In this document: positions 1-5,842 of the stretch, piece by piece
Position numbering within the stretch: position 1 is the stretch's first letter
Layout of the letters: every line of letters begins with the position of its first letter
NCBI GenBank assembly: GCA_028715025.1
Contig: JAQTLG010000044.1
Location: 1-9,162 of the forward strand
Direction: 5' to 3'
Length of the DNA stretch: 9,162 bases
From: Dehalococcoidia bacterium
GTDB taxonomy: Bacteria > Chloroflexota > Dehalococcoidia > GIF9 > UBA5629
Notes under the pieces: model-generated
The model's input: the letters and a program-made list of their open reading frames with translations, nothing else
What the model was told of the DNA's origin: nothing
Database searches by the model: none
Position numbers and translations under genes: made by a program

Positions 1-34
1 ATGGATACTGACGCCCCCAACCGAATGTCTTTGT

Positions 35-469
35 TTAGAACCAGCGGTAATACTGCACCAGCAGCATGATGCCCTGGATGATGAATATAATAGCCACCAG
101 CGCGTTCAACACTCCGGGATTTACCATCACGATGATGCCGAAGAGCAGAGTAAGCGCGCCTACTACCAGGGGCAGCCCGAAGGCGAAACCTGATGCGATC
201 ACCTGTCCAATTCCCAGTATGATCAGGTATATCCCCACCACGTAGTTCAGTATCCGCGGTATGATCAGGATGACGATACCGGCGATTATGGCCAGTATTC
301 CCCAGAGCCAGACGCCGGCGATGCACCAGCCGATACCGCTGATAATCAACGCGGCGGCGATCAGGTAGTTCACGATGCGGGGGATGATCAGGATGACAAT
401 ACCGATCAGCAGCAGGATGATCCCTAACGCTGGACCGCCGGCAGGTAAGCCAAATGTTAACCAAGCCAT
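35..469 (-). CDS. Small membrane protein of three DUF3096-like repeats
   Basis: A 144-residue, almost wholly hydrophobic protein, so an integral inner-membrane protein; its function is unknown. It is built from three tandem units of about 41-47 residues. Each has a Gly-rich hydrophobic helix, the turn I-P-R-I/L-x-N-Y (or N-P-G-V-L-N-A in the third) and a second hydrophobic helix ending in G-I. The turn prolines are P30, P71 and P118. IVILIIPRI is identical in repeats 1 and 2, and repeat 3 is the most diverged. As I remember it, this pattern matches the short DUF3096 family, normally a single unit; HdeD/DUF308 proteins are a more distant alternative. The start at 469 is set by a strong AAGGAGGTG ribosome binding site at about 475-484. 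About six short membrane segments are expected. The family call is from memory; the repeat structure is seen directly. Confidence 0.85.
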   Translation of the reverse strand: MAWLTFGLPAGGPALGIILLLIGIVILIIPRIVNYLIAAALIISGIGWCIAGVWLWGILAIIAGIVILIIPRILNYVVGIYLIILGIGQVIASGFAFGLPLVVGALTLLFGIIVMVNPGVLNALVAIIFIIQGIMLLVQYYRWF

Positions 470-699
470 CTTACACCTCCTTTTCTATATAATACCTTAA
501 TTTCGCACGATATCAAGGGCTGCCTCAATGTCGTAGGACCCCACTTTTTTCGCCCTGCGGGACAGACCTCGATGCTGATGCCGTGGTTATAACAGGCGAA
601 GCGTTCGTGCAGCAACCCGGACAGGTGGCCCTGAACCCAAACGTGTCTGCTGTCGTCCGGTATGGTCTTACGTATCACTTTGACAATCTTATTCTGCAT
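457..699 (-). CDS. Small hypothetical protein, possibly frameshifted
   Basis: An 80-codon ORF that I do not recognise. Its first two thirds look coding: mostly C/G third positions and a plausible soluble sequence with Cys, His and Trp (for example GHLSGLLHERF). Its last 25 or so codons look unnatural and run over the ribosome binding site and start of the downstream membrane-protein gene. After the run A AAA AAG (550-544) the -1 frame reads KKVGSYDIEAALDIVRN and stops at 499-497, about 13 bases before the downstream ribosome binding site. The -1 product would be 67 residues. This suggests a real small gene of about 497-699 that is either programmed to frameshift, broken by loss of one A, or affected by a sequencing error. 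No good ribosome binding site precedes the ATG at 699; a GGAGGT lies about 45 bases upstream. An in-frame stop just upstream rules out a longer start. Confidence 0.4.
   Translation of the reverse strand: MQNKIVKVIRKTIPDDSRHVWVQGHLSGLLHERFACYNHGISIEVCPAGRKKWGPTTLRQPLISCEIKVLYRKGGVRWLG
544..550 (-). other. A AAA AAG slippery heptamer or A-run indel site
   Basis: Read on the minus strand, the heptamer A AAA AAG sits in the correct zero-frame phase (codons CGA AAA AAG), as at the dnaX -1 frameshift site. The -1 frame stays open for a further 14 codons after the AAA AAA pair, and its coding looks better than that of the zero frame. A GAGGT that could act as an internal Shine-Dalgarno stimulator ends about 15 bases upstream, slightly beyond the usual 10-14. 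I see no strong stem-loop just downstream. A missing base in a seven-A run would give the same picture. Confidence 0.35.
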
Positions 700-910
700 T
701 TCGATCTAATAGATTCTCTCGTCGCGCCGGAAATAGGATTACCTCCGGGGGAACAGCTGATACAATACATTTATTCGAGTATTGGGAGGGTTCAAAGCAA
801 TTATCTTCGACAACCGGGACATTGATTTATTTCCGATATGGCGAACGAGCAGCGATAAAATCATCCGTTTTTTGAAATGGCACTGAAAATCTGAGCAGAC
901 CGGCGCCCGG
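700..910. other. Gap with no supported gene
   Basis: This 211-base stretch lies between the end of the radical SAM gene and the small minus-strand ORF. Open frames across it on both strands have poor codon use and no ribosome binding site, so I take none of them as genes. A GC-rich partly self-complementary stretch (CGGCGCCCGG) overlaps the radical SAM stop codon at about 901-913, but there is no hairpin followed by a T-run that I would call a terminator. Confidence 0.5.
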
Positions 911-2383
911 TTACAGCCCCCGGCCACGGCCGCAATATTGTTGCCGGACGTACTCTTTTTCCCAGATTCCCCGATAACTTTTCTCAAGTTGCTCGCCGTA
1001 ATCGATAAGCTTTTTATGGTAGCGCTCGTCGGCTGACGATCTGTCTGCGCCCTCATCCTCGGGCTCCGGTTTGAACTGTTCAATCATCCGCTGAAACATG
1101 GCGTGGTGATCGCGGAAGGGGCAAGGGCGCAGCCAGTCACCATCCTTCGTCAGCTCCGGAGAAGAGTACCCATAATCGCGCTGCCACTGCCTGATCGCCT
1201 GAAAAAACGGCAATTCCCATATATCGTTCAGTGTTTTGCCTTCGGCGTAAATGTCATTAATATTGCAGGCTGCATACGGAACAAATACGCAGGGCATTAC
1301 CTTGCCATCCCAATCGATATAAAAATATCCCTGTTCGCGACCTGCGCTAATGCATCCGCCTATCATCGTGCCATGGTTCCAAAAATCGATCAGGAACAGT
1401 TTTTTCCCTTCCACCATGTCCCAGCATCTACGCCGGAATTCAACGCGCTGCCCGGCTCCGGGCATGATATCAAAATCGGGATTCCGCCCTATGGGCACGT
1501 ACTGGAAATAGAAGGAGTAGAATGCGCCCTGCTCTTCAAAGAAAAAATCCAGGAATCGATCCGATAATATCTCTTCACCATTGGTAGCTGTGGCGGTGAC
1601 CGCTATGCCGAAAGGCACACCTGCTGTTCTCAGGTATCTCATCGCATCCAAAACTCTGTTGAAAACCCCGTCGCCGCGCCGGCTGTCCGTGCTACCCCGC
1701 ATGCCCTCCACCGACAGAGCTGGAGTAAGATTGCCCAACCTGCCCATGCGACCAGCTACGTCCCGGTCGATCAGAGTACCGTTGGTAAACATCAAAAAAA
1801 GCAGGTCCGGATGCTTTTCCACTATATCAAGCAAATCTTTCCCCTCGGATTCATACAGCAGCGGTTCTCCACCCGAGAAAACGACAAGGTGGATGCCCCA
1901 AGAATTTTTAGCATCCGCTATAAGGCGGTCGACGACGGTCCAACTGAGCTTCTTATCCGCCTGGCCTGAGTCGGCGTAGCATCCGCTACAGCTCATGTTG
2001 CAGGCATGACCGGGGCTGATAGTAATAAATCCGGGTGGCTGACACTCATATACCTGTTTGAACTGCCGCATGGCGGGCCGCCTGTTCATCGGGGTCAGCA
2101 GCGCTTCCGCCCACAATTTCATAACCGGGCCGAGAACGCGTTTAGATACAATCTTTTTTCTCAACGCCCTATCAACAGATTGCAGAACGGCGCGCGCCAT
2201 TAAATAGCGCTCTCTCTCGATGGTCCGGCATCTATTTGAACTTTTATTGGACGGTTTCAACCTGCGGTCGACAGCACGCTCAATGATATGCAGAAGGACA
2301 TTGCGGGTCATGTTACAGTAAAGTAACTGCCCTATTAAATTAAAAACCAGCCCGCCTACCCAGTGTCCGAAGAATTGGCCCAT
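911..2383 (-). CDS. Radical SAM protein with SPASM-like C-terminus
   Basis: A 490-residue radical SAM enzyme. Such enzymes reductively cleave S-adenosylmethionine at a [4Fe-4S] cluster to make a 5'-deoxyadenosyl radical. The cluster ligands are C128, C132 and C135 in CNMSCSGCY, and the SAM-contacting motif is SGGEP at 170-174. The core spans roughly residues 117-330. C-terminal cysteines C344, C365, C373 and C421 (C-x20-C-x7-C-x47-C) fit a SPASM/twitch domain carrying an extra Fe-S cluster, as in peptide- or protein-modifying members and anaerobic sulfatase maturases. The N-terminal 115 residues are basic and partly helical and have no motif I know. No candidate peptide or protein substrate is visible nearby, so the substrate is unknown. 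The ATG at 2383 has only a weak GGTG ahead of it. M25 and M62 are alternative starts, also without strong ribosome binding sites. The class assignment is firm; the exact function is not. Confidence 0.9.
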   Translation of the reverse strand: MGQFFGHWVGGLVFNLIGQLLYCNMTRNVLLHIIERAVDRRLKPSNKSSNRCRTIERERYLMARAVLQSVDRALRKKIVSKRVLGPVMKLWAEALLTPMNRRPAMRQFKQVYECQPPGFITISPGHACNMSCSGCYADSGQADKKLSWTVVDRLIADAKNSWGIHLVVFSGGEPLLYESEGKDLLDIVEKHPDLLFLMFTNGTLIDRDVAGRMGRLGNLTPALSVEGMRGSTDSRRGDGVFNRVLDAMRYLRTAGVPFGIAVTATATNGEEILSDRFLDFFFEEQGAFYSFYFQYVPIGRNPDFDIMPGAGQRVEFRRRCWDMVEGKKLFLIDFWNHGTMIGGCISAGREQGYFYIDWDGKVMPCVFVPYAACNINDIYAEGKTLNDIWELPFFQAIRQWQRDYGYSSPELTKDGDWLRPCPFRDHHAMFQRMIEQFKPEPEDEGADRSSADERYHKKLIDYGEQLEKSYRGIWEKEYVRQQYCGRGRGL

Positions 2384-2392
2384 TACGCACCA

Positions 2393-2423
2393 ATTATATA
2401 GCTGTTCACAGAAGGGCTTGCAA
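2393..2423 (-). promoter_or_regulatory. Possible promoter of the radical SAM gene
   Basis: On the minus strand TTGCAA (2423-2418) is followed by TATATA (2400-2395) after 17 bases, or by TATAAT (2398-2393) after 19 bases. The predicted transcript start would fall within a few bases of the ATG at 2383. That means either a leaderless mRNA or a true start further in. Spacing and -35 match are only fair. Confidence 0.4.
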
Positions 2424-2431
2424 GCTATAAT
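2405..2431 (+). promoter_or_regulatory. Possible promoter of the Rieske gene
   Basis: A perfect TATAAT at 2426-2431 lies about 50 bases ahead of the Rieske start. The best -35 candidate, TTCACA (2405-2410), is 15 bases upstream, which is short of the usual 17. It overlaps the opposing candidate promoter, so the two divergent genes may share one control region. Confidence 0.35.
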
Positions 2432-2484
2432 GTAATCGACGGCATTAATTCATCTGCGATAAAGAATATATGGAGGTAAGAAGC

Positions 2485-2811
2485 ATGGGATTTGTAGAGG
2501 CAGCCAGGACCACCGATATCCCCGATGGAGAGATGAGGTCATTCTCCATAGCGGGAAAGCCAATACTAATATCCTGTTTCGAAGGCAAATACTATGCGAT
2601 CGGAGGAAGATGCACTCACATGGGAGGGGAACTGGCCAAGGGAAAACTTGATGGGAAGATAGTGTCCTGCCCCAGACATGGCGCCAGGTTTGATGTGACC
2701 ACAGGTGAATGCATTTCGGGGCCTAAAATAGGCATGATCAAACTCAAGACAAATAATGTGCCTGCTTACGAAGTTAAAGTCGAAGATAATAGCATAAAGG
2801 TTAACCTTTAA
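2485..2811 (+). CDS. Rieske-type [2Fe-2S] ferredoxin
   Basis: A 108-residue soluble electron carrier of the Rieske ferredoxin type, like the small subunits of ring-hydroxylating dioxygenases and NirD-like proteins. It has no signal peptide or membrane anchor, so it should act in the cytoplasm. The cluster ligands are C43 and H45 (CTHMGG) and C62 and H65 (CPRHG), the standard CxH-x16-CxxH. Length is typical for the family. The start at 2485 is preferred because GGAGGT (2472-2477) sits 7 bases ahead of it; the ATG at 2470 overlaps this site and would add five residues. No oxygenase or reductase partner is visible, so its electron donor and acceptor are unknown. It is transcribed away from the radical SAM gene and lies about 350 bases ahead of korA, so it is probably its own transcript. 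Confidence 0.9.
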   Translation: MGFVEAARTTDIPDGEMRSFSIAGKPILISCFEGKYYAIGGRCTHMGGELAKGKLDGKIVSCPRHGARFDVTTGECISGPKIGMIKLKTNNVPAYEVKVEDNSIKVNL

Positions 2812-3058
2812 AGAGTATTCGCTCCCTTTATTCTTATTCGGCGGTCCCTGTGCTGCCGGTCGGCGGTTATTCAGGTTCAGTATTCCATGGTAGGGCCATT
2901 ACCGGTTCAAATGCTTGCCAATTTTTAGATATAGCCATGCATTCAGAGGATATGGTTTTTAAATTGCAGTGAACGAAGCATATAGAAACCAGATAGTGCC
3001 GCTTCACTTTCTTAAAATTTAATATAAATTTAATCTTTTAGCCTCCAATTTTATTCCT

Positions 3059-3085
3059 TTGAAATCTTATCTGCCCTATCATAAT
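3059..3085 (+). promoter_or_regulatory. Candidate korAB promoter
   Basis: TTGAAA (3059-3064) is followed by CATAAT (3080-3085) after 15 bases, just downstream of an A/T-rich stretch that could act as an UP element. The spacing is short, so this is tentative. It would give a leader of about 70 bases that contains the palindrome at 3117-3129. Confidence 0.3.
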
Positions 3086-3116
3086 TACCAAATTTAAGAC
3101 GAAGATGAAGCGGACT

Positions 3117-3129
3117 TATCTTTAAGATA
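3117..3129. promoter_or_regulatory. 13-bp palindrome upstream of korA
   Basis: TATCTTTAAGATA is a perfect inverted repeat (TATCTT, one base, AAGATA), 33 bases ahead of the korA start. Its outer half-sites TATCT/AGATA are the same as those in the palindrome inside the response regulator promoter, with 3 instead of 1 base between them. It could be an operator, but an A/T-rich chance match is possible. Confidence 0.35.
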
Positions 3130-3162
3130 GACCGGATTACAAATAATAATCAGAGGTGTTTT

Positions 3163-4878
3163 ATGGCAGTCGATTTAAATATTCTAATCGGGGGCGAAGC
3201 AGGGCAGGGAGTGCAATCAATAGGCTTGATCCTGTCCAAGGTTTTCACACGTGGCGGATATCATGTGTTTACCGACCAGGATTACGAATCAAGGATTCGC
3301 GGCGGGCATAGTTTTTGCAGGGTCAGGATTAAAGATACCCAGGTTCAAGCTATCTCGGAATCAGTAGATCTCCTTGTGGCGCTGAACAGGGAAAGCGTCG
3401 ACTTGCATGAAAAGGAGGTTGTTTCGACGGGTTTAATCATTGCAGAAAACGATAAATATGCAGGCGGTGACAATAAGAAGATTTTTGTCCTCCCCATGAG
3501 CGAATTGGCCAAAAACAAAGCTGGTAATCCATTAACGGCAAACTCTGTTGCATTAGGAGCACTAATGGCCATCACAGGCTATGAACTGGAACTGCTTCAA
3601 AATGTATTTAAGGACCATTTCAAGGATAACCATGTTTTACAGCAAAATATAACTGCCGCCGTCGAGGGTTATACATACACCAAAAATAACGTCAAGAGTA
3701 GTTTTCATCACCAGGTCCATGCTCGTGAGGATACGCACAAAATAGTGATGGACGGCAATGAAGCCGTAGCTTTGGGTGCTTTAGCTGCAGGTTGTAAGTT
3801 TGTTTCCGCTTATCCCATGACTCCCTCTACTCCCGTGATTGAGTATATGGCGTCTAAAGAAAACGAAATGGGGCTGGCTGTTATACAGGCCGAGGATGAA
3901 ATTTCCGCTATCAACATGACCATTGGAGCAGCATTTGCCGGAGTCAGGTCTATGACTGCCACTTCTGGTGGAGGTTTCTGTCTCATGGTGGAGGGCTTCG
4001 GTCTGGCAGGAATGACTGAAACGCCGATTGTAATTGCCTACGGGCAACGGCCCGGGCCGGCGATCGGGCTGCCTACCAGGATGGAGCAGGGCGATTTACA
4101 ATTTGTCCTGAGGGCGTCCCACGGTGAATTCCCGCGCGCTGTCTTTGCCCCCGGTACGATTGAGGAAGCCTTCTGGTTAACCGTTAAAGCATTCAACATG
4201 GCCGAAAAATACCAGATCCCTGTTGTCATTTTATATGATCATTATCTCGCCGACTCGTATAACACAGTCAACAGGTTTGACATGACAACCGTGACCATTG
4301 ACAGGGGTCTTATTTTAGGCAGCGACGAATTGAATAGTATAAAGGATTATAAACGGCACAAGATAACGCCCAACGGTGTTTCCCCAAGAGCGTTTCCTCT
4401 TGCCGGTGAGCCACTGGTGGTCACCGATTCAGATGAGCATAACGAAGCTGGTCACATGATAGAAGACGCAGAAACAAGAACGCTGATGATGCAAAAAAGA
4501 ATGAGGAAACTATTTAGCCTTAGGCAAGATATACAACCACCAAAGCTTTACGGCCCGAAAAACGCCGGGAGCACTCTAATAGGCTGGGGCAGCACCTTCG
4601 GCCCATTAAAGGAGGCAATTGATTTACTACACCATGAAAATATCAGCGTGAACATGGTTCACTATTCCGAAATCTGGCCGTTTTATAAAGAGACTATGGT
4701 AGACATCATGGCCCATTCTCAACACACATTTACGGTCGAGAATAACTTTACGGGGCAATTTGCCGACCTGATAGCCCAGGAAACGGGCAACCTGGTCAGC
4801 GGGAGAATAGTGAAATATGACGGCAGGCCTTTCTCTCCTGAATACATCGTCCGGGAATTTAATAAAATGGGGGGTTAG
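3163..4878 (+). CDS. korA: 2-oxoacid:ferredoxin oxidoreductase, fused gamma-alpha subunit
   Basis: The 571-residue large subunit of a 2-oxoacid:ferredoxin (flavodoxin) oxidoreductase. With the beta subunit this enzyme interconverts a 2-oxoacid plus CoA with acyl-CoA, CO2 and reduced ferredoxin in the cytoplasm. Residues about 1-180 are the gamma domain, with the opening GGEAGQGVQ (10-18) and SRIRGGHS. The alpha domain starts near M196 (DGNEAVALGALAAG) and has the YPMTPST motif at 217-223 that helps bind the pyrimidine part of thiamine diphosphate. A C-terminal transketolase-like domain begins near N467 (GWGSTFGPLKEAI). This gamma-alpha fusion is typical of 2-oxoglutarate synthase (KorA) types, but substrates cannot be fixed from sequence. 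An AGAGGTG ribosome binding site (about 3152-3158) precedes the ATG. korB follows after 2 bases, so the two are surely co-transcribed. No separate ferredoxin-like delta subunit is present. Confidence 0.93.
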   Translation: MAVDLNILIGGEAGQGVQSIGLILSKVFTRGGYHVFTDQDYESRIRGGHSFCRVRIKDTQVQAISESVDLLVALNRESVDLHEKEVVSTGLIIAENDKYAGGDNKKIFVLPMSELAKNKAGNPLTANSVALGALMAITGYELELLQNVFKDHFKDNHVLQQNITAAVEGYTYTKNNVKSSFHHQVHAREDTHKIVMDGNEAVALGALAAGCKFVSAYPMTPSTPVIEYMASKENEMGLAVIQAEDEISAINMTIGAAFAGVRSMTATSGGGFCLMVEGFGLAGMTETPIVIAYGQRPGPAIGLPTRMEQGDLQFVLRASHGEFPRAVFAPGTIEEAFWLTVKAFNMAEKYQIPVVILYDHYLADSYNTVNRFDMTTVTIDRGLILGSDELNSIKDYKRHKITPNGVSPRAFPLAGEPLVVTDSDEHNEAGHMIEDAETRTLMMQKRMRKLFSLRQDIQPPKLYGPKNAGSTLIGWGSTFGPLKEAIDLLHHENISVNMVHYSEIWPFYKETMVDIMAHSQHTFTVENNFTGQFADLIAQETGNLVSGRIVKYDGRPFSPEYIVREFNKMGG

Positions 4879-4880
4879 CT

Positions 4881-5735
4881 ATGGAAGATAAGAGTATCTA
4901 TACGGGGATACAACCGGCATGGTGTCCGGGCTGCGGTAACTTCGGAATATTACAGGCGGTTCAAAGAGCATTCGCCGAGCTAAAAATAAAGCCTTCCCGG
5001 GTGCTCATGGTTTCCGGCATAGGTCAGTCAGGAAAACTACCACATTATCTAAAGGCAAATGTATTTAATGAGTTGCATGGACGGCCCATTCCAGCGGCTA
5101 TTGGAGCTAAAATAGCCAACCGGGAACTGGTTGTGATTGCCGTCAGCGGGGATGGGGACGGCTACGGTGAGGGCGGTAATCACTGGATACACGCCATGCG
5201 ACGCAACCATGATATTACATATCTGGTGCATAATAACCAGATTTACGGTCTTACCAAGGGGCAGGCTTCCCCATCCAGCGACCTGGGATTTGTAACGAAA
5301 ACTACTCCCGATGGGGCGCCTTTACCTATCAATCCTATTGCCGTTGCGATTTCCTGTGAAGCAAGTTTTGTGGCACGAAGTTTTGCCGGCGACGTCGATC
5401 ATTTATCAGCAATGATCAAGCTTGGAATCAGTCATAAAGGTTTCGCCCTCATCGATATCCTGCAGCCCTGCGTCACTTTTAACCACAAAAACACCTATAG
5501 TTGGTATCGAGAAAGGGTGTACAAGCTCGAGGACGGCGGGCAATATAATCCGGACGATAAGATGGCCGCTTTCTCCAAGTCCCAGGAATGGGGTGACCGA
5601 ATTCCCATTGGAGTAATTTATCGTAAGGTCCGGCCGGTATATGAAGACCTTCTTCCCGCATTAAAAAATGGCCCGCTGACCAGGCAAAAATTGGATCCTT
5701 TGCCGGTTGACCGATTCCTGAACGAGTTCGCTTGA
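4881..5735 (+). CDS. korB: 2-oxoacid:ferredoxin oxidoreductase, beta subunit
   Basis: A 284-residue thiamine-diphosphate-binding beta subunit that pairs with the preceding gene. The TPP/Mg motif GDGDGYGEGGN spans 90-100, followed by HNNQIYGLTKGQ (117-128). C15 and C18 (WCPGCG) and C197 (LQPCVTFN) match three of the four ligands of the single [4Fe-4S] cluster known in two-subunit enzymes. The remaining ligand, Cys in the usual GIGCS, is Gln here (GIGQSGK, Q49). Length is normal for the family. GGGGG at about 4870-4874, inside the end of korA, is the likely ribosome binding site. The 2-base gap implies translational coupling. Partner electron acceptors would be ferredoxins encoded elsewhere. 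2-Oxoglutarate is the likeliest substrate by subunit layout, but pyruvate or branched-chain oxoacids cannot be excluded. Confidence 0.93.
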   Translation: MEDKSIYTGIQPAWCPGCGNFGILQAVQRAFAELKIKPSRVLMVSGIGQSGKLPHYLKANVFNELHGRPIPAAIGAKIANRELVVIAVSGDGDGYGEGGNHWIHAMRRNHDITYLVHNNQIYGLTKGQASPSSDLGFVTKTTPDGAPLPINPIAVAISCEASFVARSFAGDVDHLSAMIKLGISHKGFALIDILQPCVTFNHKNTYSWYRERVYKLEDGGQYNPDDKMAAFSKSQEWGDRIPIGVIYRKVRPVYEDLLPALKNGPLTRQKLDPLPVDRFLNEFA

Positions 5736-5784
5736 CCCGATTATAAAATGTTTAATCGCATGATGACCTGATCCCACGGATGTG

Positions 5785-5813
5785 TTGACATATCTCAGAT
5801 ATGCAGCTATGAT
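5785..5813 (+). promoter_or_regulatory. Near-consensus sigma-70 promoter
   Basis: A perfect -35 TTGACA (5785-5790) and -10 TATGAT (5808-5813, five of six bases) are separated by exactly 17 bases. The transcript start would be near 5820, giving a leader of about 20 bases before the response regulator ATG at 5843. This is the clearest promoter in the window. Confidence 0.75.
5789..5803. promoter_or_regulatory. 15-bp perfect palindrome inside the promoter spacer
   Basis: CATATCTCAGATATG is a perfect inverted repeat with 7-base arms about a single central C. It overlaps the last two bases of the -35 box and fills most of the -35/-10 spacer, the classic place for a repressor to block RNA polymerase. 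The bound protein is unknown; autoregulation by the downstream response regulator is possible, although OmpR-type proteins more often bind direct repeats. Confidence 0.5.
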
Positions 5814-5842
5814 CTCTACAATCAGAGCGTGGGGATTAGTTC

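Larger units (their letters stand above)
2812..3162 (+). other. Non-coding leader region ahead of korA
   Basis: No gene is supported in these 351 bases; the longest ATG-started frames I followed are 11-13 codons. An 8-base direct repeat, TCGGCGGT, occurs at 2838-2845 and 2860-2867. The second half is very A/T-rich (about 3010-3060), as often found upstream of strong promoters. I see no clear intrinsic terminator for the Rieske gene. Confidence 0.6.

Noticed and set aside
583..825. Plus-strand ORF of 80 codons
   Set aside because: It is antisense to the better-supported minus-strand small ORF, has no ribosome binding site and no recognisable motif.
739..1083. Minus-strand ORF of 114 codons overlapping the end of the radical SAM gene
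   Set aside because: It lies out of frame inside the radical SAM gene for about half its length and has low-complexity Ser/Arg/Thr-rich content typical of a shadow frame.
1103..1979. Plus-strand ORFs opposite the radical SAM gene
   Set aside because: They are antisense to a gene with clear motifs; their translations show no family features and no ribosome binding sites.
2470..2484. Upstream ATG at 2470 as start of the Rieske gene
   Set aside because: This ATG overlaps the GGAGGT that is ideally spaced for the ATG at 2485, so the five extra codons are probably not translated.
2820..2870. Possible terminator after the Rieske gene
   Set aside because: Only a 4-base GC stem and an 8-base direct repeat are present, with no T-run after them.
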